Source: DATMXT01 sp035560415 (lineage in GTDB: Bacteria > Bacillota > Clostridia > Oscillospirales > Feifaniaceae). From it: a stretch of 12,221 bases of DNA. Below the pieces are notes generated by a model that worked only from the letters and a program-made list of their open reading frames with translations, made no database searches and was not told the origin of the DNA. Location: assembly GCA_035560415.1 (NCBI GenBank), contig DATMZG010000133.1, positions 1 to 12,221 on the forward strand, in the 5' to 3' direction. The first letter of the stretch is position 1. Each line of letters opens with the position of its first letter. The position numbers and the translations under genes were made by a program. Positions 6,278 to 12,221 of the stretch are shown here, in pieces.

Positions 6278-7654
6278 TTATAGCCGAACGGTAAAGCAGC
6301 TGCCGGCGCCCGGCGCGCTCTTTGCCTCTATGCTCCCCCCATGGGCCTCCACAATGGATTTTGCGATGGTCAACCCGATGCCCGTTCCGCCGGTTTTACG
6401 GCTGCGGGACCTGTCCGTGCGGTAAAAACGCTCAAAAATGAAGGGCAGTTCCTCCGCTGAAATGCCGATTCCGTCGTCGGCGATGCTGATGCAGCCTCTT
6501 TGGCCGTCGGTTGACGTCCGCACGTGGACATGGCCCCCTTCGGGCGTGTAGTTGATTGCGTTTGACAGCAGGTCCATGACGACCTGAAGAATTCGCTCCC
6601 TGTCGGCTTCCACATATGCGGGGCCGCCCTCAAGCGAGAGGGAGAGCGCCTTTTCCGAGGCCTTGCGCTCAAAATTTTGAACGGCGGTCCGGCCGAGCTC
6701 ATATAAATCCACGCCCGCTTTGTTTAACTTCAGATTGCCGTCCTCGATTTTTGAAAGCCGCTCCAGCTCCGACACCAGCGCCCCGAGCCTTGTGATTTCG
6801 TCATGGCAGCTTTGGAGCCTCTCCGGGGTGGGCTCCCAAATCCCTTCAATCATGGCCTCCAAATGGGCGCCGACAGCCGAAAGCGGCGTGCGCAGCTCGT
6901 GCGCCACGTCCGAAGTCAGGCGTCTGCGCAGCTTTTCCTGCTCGGACAGGGCCTCGGTCAGGTGGTTGATGGCAGCCGTCATCTCCACAAGCTCGCGGGT
7001 TGCGGGCCTGCCTTCAAACCGAATGTTGTAATTCCCTTGGGCAATTTGCGTGGCGATATAGGCCGTTTTCGCAATGGGGCGCGAAATGCGGCGCGCGAGC
7101 AGCGTTCCGGCCGCCACCGCAAACAAAAAGGACAGCAGCGCCGCCCCCAGCAGGACAAGGTTGAGGGTTTTTAAAAACAGATAGTCGTTTTCAGTGAAAA
7201 AAAACGGCCCATAGTACGTGATGGAGACCGAGCCCACTTCCACTGCGCCCCGTGTGACGGCATAGGTGTTTGTGACAAAGCCGCCCTGCTGTCTTGCGTC
7301 GGCCATGCGCTGCGAAATTTCCCCCATGATCTGGCTGCACAGGGTCATATCGTGGTTTTCGGCGTCCCACAGCATGGCGCCGGAGGCGTCATAGATTTTG
7401 AGGAGATACCCGTCATAGAGGGAATACATGCCGATGGTGTGCAAAAAATTCTCATTCCATCCGCCCGACAGGGCCCCGTACTGGCTTGCAAGGTCGCTGA
7501 CAATGCTCTCGCTGCGCTGCTCCTCCTGCCGCATGAGATACTGGGCAAATTCCCGGTTGATGAGCCAGTTGGAAAGCGCGCTGATTAAGGCGACGGTGAC
7601 CAGCAGTACGAACAGTATGGATAAGGACAGCTGTGCCCGAAGACTGCGCAGCAT
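6278..7654 (-). CDS. Sensor histidine kinase with HAMP domain (BaeS/ResE-like)
   Basis: A 458-residue membrane kinase that phosphorylates the adjacent regulator. The first membrane helix lies at about 10-30, an extracytoplasmic sensor region at 31-161, the second helix at 162-185 and a HAMP domain at about 185-240. The phospho-acceptor H252 is in DVAHELRTPLS. The ATPase domain has the N-box LLSNAINYT (N365), DDGIGI near 393-398, the F-box FIFERFYRTD near 406-414 and GTGIGLTI near 423-430. All catalytic motifs are intact. The sensor region contains C106 but no clear metal-binding cluster, so the signal cannot be named. The start ATG is two bases after the regulator's TAG. The regulator's last codons (GGA GGA GAG) supply its ribosome site, implying translational coupling. 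Confidence 0.95.
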   Translation of the reverse strand: MLRSLRAQLSLSILFVLLVTVALISALSNWLINREFAQYLMRQEEQRSESIVSDLASQYGALSGGWNENFLHTIGMYSLYDGYLLKIYDASGAMLWDAENHDMTLCSQIMGEISQRMADARQQGGFVTNTYAVTRGAVEVGSVSITYYGPFFFTENDYLFLKTLNLVLLGAALLSFLFAVAAGTLLARRISRPIAKTAYIATQIAQGNYNIRFEGRPATRELVEMTAAINHLTEALSEQEKLRRRLTSDVAHELRTPLSAVGAHLEAMIEGIWEPTPERLQSCHDEITRLGALVSELERLSKIEDGNLKLNKAGVDLYELGRTAVQNFERKASEKALSLSLEGGPAYVEADRERILQVVMDLLSNAINYTPEGGHVHVRTSTDGQRGCISIADDGIGISAEELPFIFERFYRTDRSRSRKTGGTGIGLTIAKSIVEAHGGSIEAKSAPGAGSCFTVRL

Positions 7655-7656
7655 GG

Positions 7657-8358
7657 CTACTCTCCTCCAAACTTGTACCCGACGCCGTGCACCGTGAGCA
7701 CATATACGGGCTTTTTAGGGTCGTCCTCTATTTTTTGCCGCAGGTTCTTGATGTGGCTGTCCACCGCGCGGTCGTAGCCGTCAAACTCACCCCCAAGGGC
7801 AAGCGCAATCAGCTCCCCCCGCGGGAATACCCGGCCGGGATACTTCATCATCGCCCCGAGCAGCTTTGCCTCATTTGGGGTCAGGCTGACCGGTTTTCCG
7901 GCTTTGAAAAAAGTGTTTTTTTCAAAGTCGAGGACCAAATCGCCCCCCCGGAAGGAATTGCGCACCGACAGGGGGACGAGGTCATCCTGCGAGCGGCGCA
8001 GCACCGCTTCGGCGCGGGCGTAGAGCTCCTTGAGGCTGAAGGGCTTTGTCACATAGTCGTCGGCGCCAAGCTCCAGCCCCGTAAGCAGCTCGTCCTCCTC
8101 GGATTTCGCCGTCAGCATGATGACCGGAACCCGGGAAGCGGCGCGAATTGCCCGGCAGACCTCCTCGCCCGACAGGTCGGGCAGCATTAAATCCAAAACC
8201 ACAAGCGAAATATTTTCCGCATGGAAAATGCGCAGGGCGTCGGTGCCGGTCTCGGCCGAGAGCACGCGATATCCCTTGCTTTCAAAAAGGGCTTTCAGCA
8301 CTTCGCGGATTTTGGGCTCGTCGTCCACGATGAGGATATTTTTACTTTTTGTCGGCAC
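7657..8358 (-). CDS. OmpR/PhoB-family response regulator
   Basis: A 233-residue DNA-binding regulator. The receiver domain (about 5-118) has the acidic pair D12/D13, the phosphorylation site D56 in LVVLDLMLPD, T83 in MLTAK and K105 in TKPFS. The C-terminal winged helix (about 135-231) carries NEAKLLGAMM, a recognition-helix region DRAVDSHIKNLRQKI and the closing VHGVGYKF typical of OmpR-type proteins. I chose GTG at 8358: the product then begins VPTKSKNILIVDDE as in the family, and GAGAGGGG lies just upstream. An ATG-started extension to 8448 would translate the palindrome and the end of the preceding gene, so I reject it. Its targets may include the metal/redox cluster just upstream and the membrane protein downstream; this is inferred from position alone. 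Confidence 0.95.
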   Translation of the reverse strand: MPTKSKNILIVDDEPKIREVLKALFESKGYRVLSAETGTDALRIFHAENISLVVLDLMLPDLSGEEVCRAIRAASRVPVIMLTAKSEEDELLTGLELGADDYVTKPFSLKELYARAEAVLRRSQDDLVPLSVRNSFRGGDLVLDFEKNTFFKAGKPVSLTPNEAKLLGAMMKYPGRVFPRGELIALALGGEFDGYDRAVDSHIKNLRQKIEDDPKKPVYVLTVHGVGYKFGGE

Positions 8359-8394
8359 CGGACACCCCTCTCTCCCAAACCGAAAATGAAAACA

Positions 8395-8428
8395 GATATA
8401 CGGGAAATCCGCGGATTTCCCGTATATC
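8395..8428. terminator. Perfect 34-bp palindrome between the metal cluster and the response regulator
   Basis: Each base from 8395 (gatatacgggaaatcc) to 8428 pairs with its mirror around the central CCGCGG, with no mismatch and no built-in loop. It starts 17 bases after the reconstructed stop of the CopZ-like gene. On the minus strand it is followed by TGTTTTCATTTT, a poor but T-rich tail, so a terminator for the metal cluster is the first reading. It also lies only about 37 bases before the GTG of the regulator, where an operator would also fit. Confidence 0.65.
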
Positions 8429-8444
8429 CCGCAAGTTCTCAAAC

Positions 8445-8655
8445 TCAAGCAGTCACGTCAACCCCCGGCGCTTCAATTTCGGGCTTTATCCGGGCAAGGG
8501 GCGCTTGCGACGGCCCGCACAGGGCGGTCGCCGTCTTTTCGCGCAGCTTGACAAAAGACGCCGGCAACGCCGGACAGAGCGCCCACCGCCGTGGGAACGG
8601 CCCTGACACAGCGCTCGCAGGACATGCCGCCGACCGGGATAATTGTCCTCTCCAT
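8445..8655 (-). pseudogene. CopZ-like HMA metallochaperone broken by a one-base frameshift
   Basis: The gene starts with ATG at 8655 after a GGAGG site (eight-base spacing) and reads MERTIIPVGGMSCERCVRAV, a classic HMA domain with the metal-binding MSCERC. The frame then runs into a non-homologous tail (FCQAARKDGDRPVRAV) ending near 8473. If one T of the TTTT run at 8553-8556 is dropped, the sequence reads GVAGVFVKLREKTATALCG and continues through ARIKPEIEAPGVDVTA to a stop at 8447..8445. That gives about 69 residues, the normal CopZ length and ending. This is a direct reading of both frames. It may be a true pseudogene, a sequencing or assembly error in a short homopolymer, or a +1 recoding site. 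The role would be cytosolic Cu(I) or other soft-metal delivery. Confidence 0.85.
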
Positions 8656-8708
8656 TATAATACCTCCGCATCGCGGCTGCAATTCATAAATGAATGCCTC
8701 GCCCGCAG

Positions 8709-9230
8709 CTATTTCCAGTTTGCAAATATCTCCTTGGACTCCTTTAAAAAGTCATATGAAATCGTCACGGTTTCCTCCGTCACAGTCCTGTCTTCACCTG
8801 AAATCGGCCACGGATTGCACCCGCCCGCTATGACACCGACCTGCGCCATCGTGAACTGATTGCCGCAGTTCTGGCAGACCAGCTTGTCGCCCGACTGCTC
8901 ATAGTAGCCTCTGCCGGAGTCGTAGCACACCTGACAGGTGTTGAAGGCCGTGCGAACCGTGCCGTCGGGCGCAAGGACCGCCACAACCTCCATTTCGGTT
9001 TTATCCACTTCAATCGGATAATAAGAGGCGTCTTCCGAGAGGTCGGCAATGGAAATGGTCAGGTCGCCGCCTTTGTCAGCGCCGTTTTCGCCGCCTGAGG
9101 ACGTGTCGCCTTGGCTGGCGCAGGCGGTCAGAAAAAGCATCAGGGCGGCGACCGTCAAAAGGACCGATGCGCGGAACTGCGCCGGCAGCGGCGCGGCGAG
9201 GCGTTTATGGCGGCGACGGTATGGATTCAT
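8709..9230 (-). CDS. FtrD-like (DUF2318) iron-sulfur lipoprotein
   Basis: A 173-residue protein with a basic N-terminus, hydrophobic segment and lipobox LTAC, lipidated cysteine at 37. A serine/glycine-rich linker follows. The C-terminal domain has the DUF2318 signature: C99-x2-C102 (FNTCQVCYDSGRGYY), C119-x2-C122 (LVCQNCGNQF) and GGCNPWPI with C138. In the family this is taken as an iron-sulfur or metal-binding domain, usually C-terminal to membrane helices in FtrD of iron-import systems. Here it is a free lipoprotein. The ATG at 9230 has AAGGAG upstream and overlaps the stop of the 43-residue gene by four bases, so the two are translationally coupled. Its partner is probably the large DsbD/UreH-like protein of the same operon. 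Confidence 0.88.
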   Translation of the reverse strand: MNPYRRRHKRLAAPLPAQFRASVLLTVAALMLFLTACASQGDTSSGGENGADKGGDLTISIADLSEDASYYPIEVDKTEMEVVAVLAPDGTVRTAFNTCQVCYDSGRGYYEQSGDKLVCQNCGNQFTMAQVGVIAGGCNPWPISGEDRTVTEETVTISYDFLKESKEIFANWK

Positions 9231-9358
9231 AGCTCTGTCTCCTTATTGTCTTCGATATAGCGTCTGTCTGCCTTTTGGCCGCGATTCATGGAGAACAGCG
9301 CAATGAGGATCACCGCGGCGGGCAGAATGCAGTGCCAATGTAAAAGTAGTAATCTCAT
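9227..9358 (-). CDS. 43-residue single-span membrane protein
   Basis: A short gene read directly from the sequence: ATG at 9358 after AAAGGAG, stop TGA at 9229..9227 overlapping the next ATG. The product begins MRLLLLHWHCILPAAVIL, has one membrane helix at about 10-24, and ends in a charged tail (RGQKADRRYIEDNKETEL). The HWHC near 7-10 could bind metal or heme, but that is speculation. It lies 22 bases after the TGA of the large membrane protein, between it and the FtrD-like gene. The good ribosome site and the ATGA overlap make a real gene likely. I recognise no family; it could be a small subunit of a membrane complex. Confidence 0.72.
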   Translation of the reverse strand: MRLLLLHWHCILPAAVILIALFSMNRGQKADRRYIEDNKETEL

Positions 9359-9380
9359 AAGGACTCCTTTCCCTGCGGCA

Positions 9381-11726
9381 TCAGCCGCAGCAGGACGGCA
9401 GGCTGTCGGAGCCGTCGTCCCCCGCCGCGTCCACCGTGCCGTCCGCGTTTGTCACGACAATGCTGGAGCGGACCATTCCCATCCAGCAGCTGAAGGCAAA
9501 TGTGCCGGAGCGGTCGGGTGTAAATTCAATGACGTTGTCCCCGGCCTTTAGCCCAACCTGTAAATCGTATTCCGGGATGACAATGGCGTTGTTGCAGCCG
9601 TTCAGTGAGCCTGCGGGCGCCTGTAAAGTCCACTTCACGGGGATGCCCTTTTGGACTTCAATCGGCTCATAGCCGCGGCTGCTCACGGCGGAGGTCACGT
9701 ACTGAACGCCGTCTTGAACGGTGGCCGCCACCGGCTCGCCCGAGGCGGCGCTGTCGGCCGCCCCCGGCTCAAAAAAGGTCTCGGGCGGCCAAATGAGCGT
9801 TTCAAACCGGCTCACTTCGGCTTTGACCGCGTCGAGGTCGGCGGCGGATAGGTCGTCAACGACTTTCACATAGCCGTAAAACGCGCCGTCCCCGGTCGAA
9901 AAGTCAAAATCGCCCGCAGGGGTGAAAAAGAGCGAATTGTCGCCGCCTGTCAGCGCAAGGCGGGTTGCGTAGCCCGGAACCAGCAGCTCTGTCCCGGACA
10001 GGGCGTTGTCAATGTGCCAGACGACGTCTACGCCGGACTTTACGAGCACGACAGCCGGACTGAATCCCCCGTCGGTCAATGAAATTGTGACCTCCTGCAC
10101 CGGATAGCCCTCATAGACCGCCTCTTCGGCGATGGCCACGGCATCGGTCGGGATTTGGTAGCCGCTGGGGACGGGGAGGCCGGTTTCCTGCGCGCCCGCG
10201 GGCGCGTCTGCCGCCCCGCCCGGTCCCTGCGTGACCGTGATTGACCCGCGGATCATCCCCATCCAGCAGCTGTAAGAAAAAGTGCCGGTTTTGTCCGGGG
10301 TGAACTCAATGGTGTTTTCTCCGGGCAAAAACTCATAGCCGACAATGCCGTACGCCCCGATGTTCATTTTGTAGTTGCACCCGTTGATGCTGTTCTCGGG
10401 CGCCTCAATGACCCATTTCACCGGAATTCCGGCCTGTACCGTGATGTTCGGATAACTGCCGGAGGCGAGCCGGCTTTCGACCACCTGCACGCCGGCCGCG
10501 GCGTTGACGGCGCCGACGTCTGTGCCGCCGCCCCCGCCAAAGGCGCCCGCCGTGTTCCACAGCGCGATGGCGGCGACCGCCGCAATGGAGGCGATGGCCG
10601 TAGAGGCCGTTTTTAAGACGCGTTTTTTATAAGGAAAGGTGAAGACGGCGCCGACCGCGCTGAGCCCCACAATGAGCTTGAGCAAGAGCTCCGGCGTCGC
10701 AAGTCCCGAGAGGCTTCCCCCCTGAGAGAGCATCGCAAGGCCCAGCACCACGACGAGGACCGCGCCGACCCCCATGACCCGGTCGGCAAATTTTCTGCCC
10801 AGCGCCGACACAAAAGAACCCAGCCCCAGCATAAGCGGTACGGTTCCGAGGCTGAAGAGCAGCATGGAAAACGCGCCGGTCAGGGGGTTCCCGGAGGCCA
10901 AGGCCACAATCTGCATGGATTGCAGCGGGCCGCAGGGCATGAGGCCGTTTAGCAGTCCCACGTAGAGCGGCCCCTTGCCACCCGCCTTTCCGGCATGAAC
11001 TTTTTCGCGCAAAAAGCGCGGCATCCTCGGCTGAAATCTGCGCAGCCCCGGGAAAATGCCGAGCATGTTGACCCCCATCAGCACCATGAAAAGGCCCGCG
11101 GCGAGTTTTAAAATCCCCTGCACCATCGCGGACAGCCCCGCGCCTTGGCCGCCGCCAAAGAGCAGCCCCACAAGTCCCAGCACAAACCCGACCGCCGTAT
11201 AGGAGATCACCCGCCCTGTGTTATAGAGCAGCGCCGGCAAAAAGACAAAACGGCGGTCAGCTTCTGCCTCTCCCGCATGGCGGGGAAGGCACTGGGACAA
11301 ATTGATTCCGCCGCACATGGCGACGCAGTGGACCGACGTGAGCAGGCCGATGACAAACAGCATTCCGTAGCCCGTGCCGGCTTCGGCGACGGCGCTTGGG
11401 ACGAGCAGATTCAAAACGCCAAACTGTTCGAGCAGCACGTAGAGGGAGACAATGATGGACAGCGTGCCGACAACCCGGCCAAAATCCGAAGCCGGCAGGC
11501 TTTTGTCCGGCAGCACCTTGTAACCGAGCTTCTCAATGACCGCCGAGAGTTCGCTTTGCGTGATGATGTCGGTGTCGTAAGTGACGTCCGCCGTGCCCGC
11601 GCTGTAGCTCACCGTGGCGCTTGTGACGCCCGCGGTGTTGCGCAGTTTATTTTCAATTTTATTTTGACAGTTGACGCAGGTCATCCCGCCGATGCGCAGA
11701 CGCCTGCTTTTACTTGTGGACTCCAT
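9381..11726 (-). CDS. HMA - DsbD/UreH-like membrane protein - triple cupredoxin-like fusion
   Basis: A 781-residue modular protein. Residues about 8-73 are an HMA domain with GGMTCVNC (C17, C20). About 84-390 is a membrane core with roughly nine helices, carrying HCVAMCGG (H133, C134, C138) and LMPCGP (C265). This is the DsbD_2/UreH-like, SafE-type family in which paired intramembrane cysteines move thiol electrons, or metals are transported. Three cupredoxin-like domains follow at about 414-500, 540-622 and 674-760, likely outside the cell. Domains 1 and 3 are near repeats (GIPVKW, NGC, IEFTPD, FSCWMGM; C450/C487 and C711/C747); the middle one lacks these cysteines. The classic type-1 copper histidines are absent. 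The protein ends in SLPSCCG. ATG at 11726 follows GGGAGG. Copper or thiol-redox handling is likely, but the exact function is unknown. Confidence 0.88.
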   Translation of the reverse strand: MESTSKSRRLRIGGMTCVNCQNKIENKLRNTAGVTSATVSYSAGTADVTYDTDIITQSELSAVIEKLGYKVLPDKSLPASDFGRVVGTLSIIVSLYVLLEQFGVLNLLVPSAVAEAGTGYGMLFVIGLLTSVHCVAMCGGINLSQCLPRHAGEAEADRRFVFLPALLYNTGRVISYTAVGFVLGLVGLLFGGGQGAGLSAMVQGILKLAAGLFMVLMGVNMLGIFPGLRRFQPRMPRFLREKVHAGKAGGKGPLYVGLLNGLMPCGPLQSMQIVALASGNPLTGAFSMLLFSLGTVPLMLGLGSFVSALGRKFADRVMGVGAVLVVVLGLAMLSQGGSLSGLATPELLLKLIVGLSAVGAVFTFPYKKRVLKTASTAIASIAAVAAIALWNTAGAFGGGGGTDVGAVNAAAGVQVVESRLASGSYPNITVQAGIPVKWVIEAPENSINGCNYKMNIGAYGIVGYEFLPGENTIEFTPDKTGTFSYSCWMGMIRGSITVTQGPGGAADAPAGAQETGLPVPSGYQIPTDAVAIAEEAVYEGYPVQEVTISLTDGGFSPAVVLVKSGVDVVWHIDNALSGTELLVPGYATRLALTGGDNSLFFTPAGDFDFSTGDGAFYGYVKVVDDLSAADLDAVKAEVSRFETLIWPPETFFEPGAADSAASGEPVAATVQDGVQYVTSAVSSRGYEPIEVQKGIPVKWTLQAPAGSLNGCNNAIVIPEYDLQVGLKAGDNVIEFTPDRSGTFAFSCWMGMVRSSIVVTNADGTVDAAGDDGSDSLPSCCG

Positions 11727-11810
11727 ATGGCGCCTCCCGCTTTTCGGCGAAAAATATATGGCCGTTACTGAAAGTGTTTTTTGACAAAGGTCACGCCCCG
11801 GTCTGTTTTT

Positions 11811-11951
11811 TCAAGAGCGTTCTTGCTTGTTGTTTTTTTGGTTGAGCTTGCAGCAGTCGGGTGTCCCGTCGCCGAACAATTCCTGATTTGATTTTGCCGC
11901 TTTGGACAAGTAATTTTGAACAGCTGCGACAATCCGTTTCCACAGGGACAT
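11811..11951 (-). CDS. PDCC/LDCC-motif small putative metal-binding protein
   Basis: A 46-residue gene. ATG at 11951 follows AGGAAG (about nine bases), and the stop is TGA at 11813..11811. The product begins MSLWKRIVAAVQNYL and has a core LFGDGTPDCCKLNQ, then a lysine/asparagine-rich tail. This resembles the small LDCC-motif putative metal-binding proteins known from Clostridia (amphipathic basic N-terminus, then F/G-D-G-x-x-DCC-x-LN); that identification is from memory of the family. The other two frames over the same bases give longer open frames (for example 11765-11977), but those look like lysine/threonine-rich nonsense. The gene stands 84 bases before the large HMA/cupredoxin gene and is the likely first gene of that operon. 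Confidence 0.75.
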   Translation of the reverse strand: MSLWKRIVAAVQNYLSKAAKSNQELFGDGTPDCCKLNQKNNKQERS

Positions 11952-11985
11952 TTTTCAGGACTTCCTTTCTCAGGCATCTGCGCAT

Positions 11986-11994
11986 ATTCTATCA
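11986..11994 (-). promoter_or_regulatory. Candidate extended -10 promoter of the metal/redox cluster
   Basis: The minus strand reads TGATAGAAT, an extended -10 (TGn then TAGAAT at 11991..11986), about 35 bases before the small gene's ATG. That leaves a leader of about 28 bases. No good -35 box is present at 17 bases, which extended -10 promoters tolerate. Confidence 0.4.
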
Positions 11995-12038
11995 GACAAA
12001 TTTGTAGAAGTTATGGAGAACGCCGTTTTTTATTCCTC

Positions 12039-12053
12039 ACGAATGGTATTCGT
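12039..12053. repeat. Short inverted repeat
   Basis: acgaat and attcgt flank a GGT loop (6-bp stem). It lies upstream of the candidate promoter and may be part of the repeat region to its right. Confidence 0.35.
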
Positions 12054-12100
12054 CTGTTGTGCCACCCTTCGTTTCCTTCCCCGCCGGAGGCCGGAGGGGG

Positions 12101-12189
12101 CCCATGAGGGAACTGGTTCCCCCATGAGGCGCTTCGCGCTTTTTGCAAAGCAAAAAGCGCCCGCATGTTTCGCAGAACATGCAAGCGCC
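12101..12189. repeat. Nested inverted-repeat element able to form a three-way junction
   Basis: The outer arms ggcgctt (12128-12134) and aagcgcc (12183-12189) enclose two perfect hairpins: gcgctttttgc/gcaaaaagcgc with an AAA loop (12136-12160) and gcatgtt/aacatgc (12163-12182). A further small stem, gggaac/gttccc, lies at 12108-12121, flanked by two direct copies of cccatgagg (12101-12109 and 12121-12129). Only one to two bases separate the helices. No convincing gene lies in 11952-12221: the open frame at 12011-12193 just translates these repeats. It is probably a dispersed intergenic element. Whether it acts as RNA, as DNA cruciform or as a miniature mobile element is unknown. Confidence 0.6.
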
Positions 12190-12221
12190 CCAAAATTCCG
12201 CCGGCTTTGCCTGCTCAGGGA

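Noticed and set aside
8359..8448. 30-residue N-terminal extension of the response regulator
   Set aside because: It would translate the palindrome. The GTG at 8358 gives the normal receiver-domain start with a G-rich site upstream.
11765..11977. 70-codon and 64-codon minus-strand frames over the PDCC gene
   Set aside because: Their translations are low-complexity Lys/Thr/Arg text. The third frame has a motif, a ribosome site and a sensible length.
12011..12193. 60-codon minus-strand frame
   Set aside because: It is a translation of the inverted-repeat region and has no ribosome site.

Overview
The window looks like a GC-rich chromosome segment of an anaerobic member of the Bacillota (Clostridia, perhaps an Oscillospiraceae-like gut bacterium). 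The reasons are strong AGGAGG-type ribosome binding sites, use of GTG and TTG starts, lipoproteins with Gram-positive-style lipoboxes, tight ATGA-type overlaps, and the families present (a DMSO-reductase-type molybdoenzyme, a PDCC/LDCC small protein, an FtrD-like lipoprotein). The organism call is inference. Every gene I can support lies on the minus strand, so transcription runs from the right end of the window to the left.

Right part (about 11951 down to 8445): a metal and thiol-redox membrane cluster. A 46-residue PDCC-motif protein is followed by a 781-residue membrane protein (HMA domain, DsbD/UreH-like transporter core, three cupredoxin-like domains). Next come a 43-residue single-span membrane protein, an FtrD-like (DUF2318) iron-sulfur lipoprotein and a CopZ-like metallochaperone whose frame is broken by one extra T. 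Two of these genes are short and easily missed. A perfect 34-bp palindrome closes this block.

Middle (8358 to 5816): an OmpR-type response regulator, its HAMP-containing sensor kinase and a four-helix membrane protein form a tight operon. A separate lipoprotein of unknown function follows (5653-4814, TTG start) and ends in a strong hairpin terminator.

Left part (4578 to 70, possibly running off the edge): an operon for a soluble molybdenum reductase. It encodes a DmsB-like subunit with four 4Fe-4S sites, an NAD(P)H/FAD oxidoreductase, and a DmsA-like catalytic subunit whose N-terminus is a TorD-type chaperone domain fused in cis. There is no membrane anchor gene and no Tat signal. The simplest reading is a cytoplasmic chain: NAD(P)H to FAD protein to DmsB to DmsA. 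Its substrate cannot be read from sequence.

The extreme right end (12039-12221) has no gene. It holds nested inverted repeats that can fold as a three-way junction and look like a dispersed intergenic repeat.
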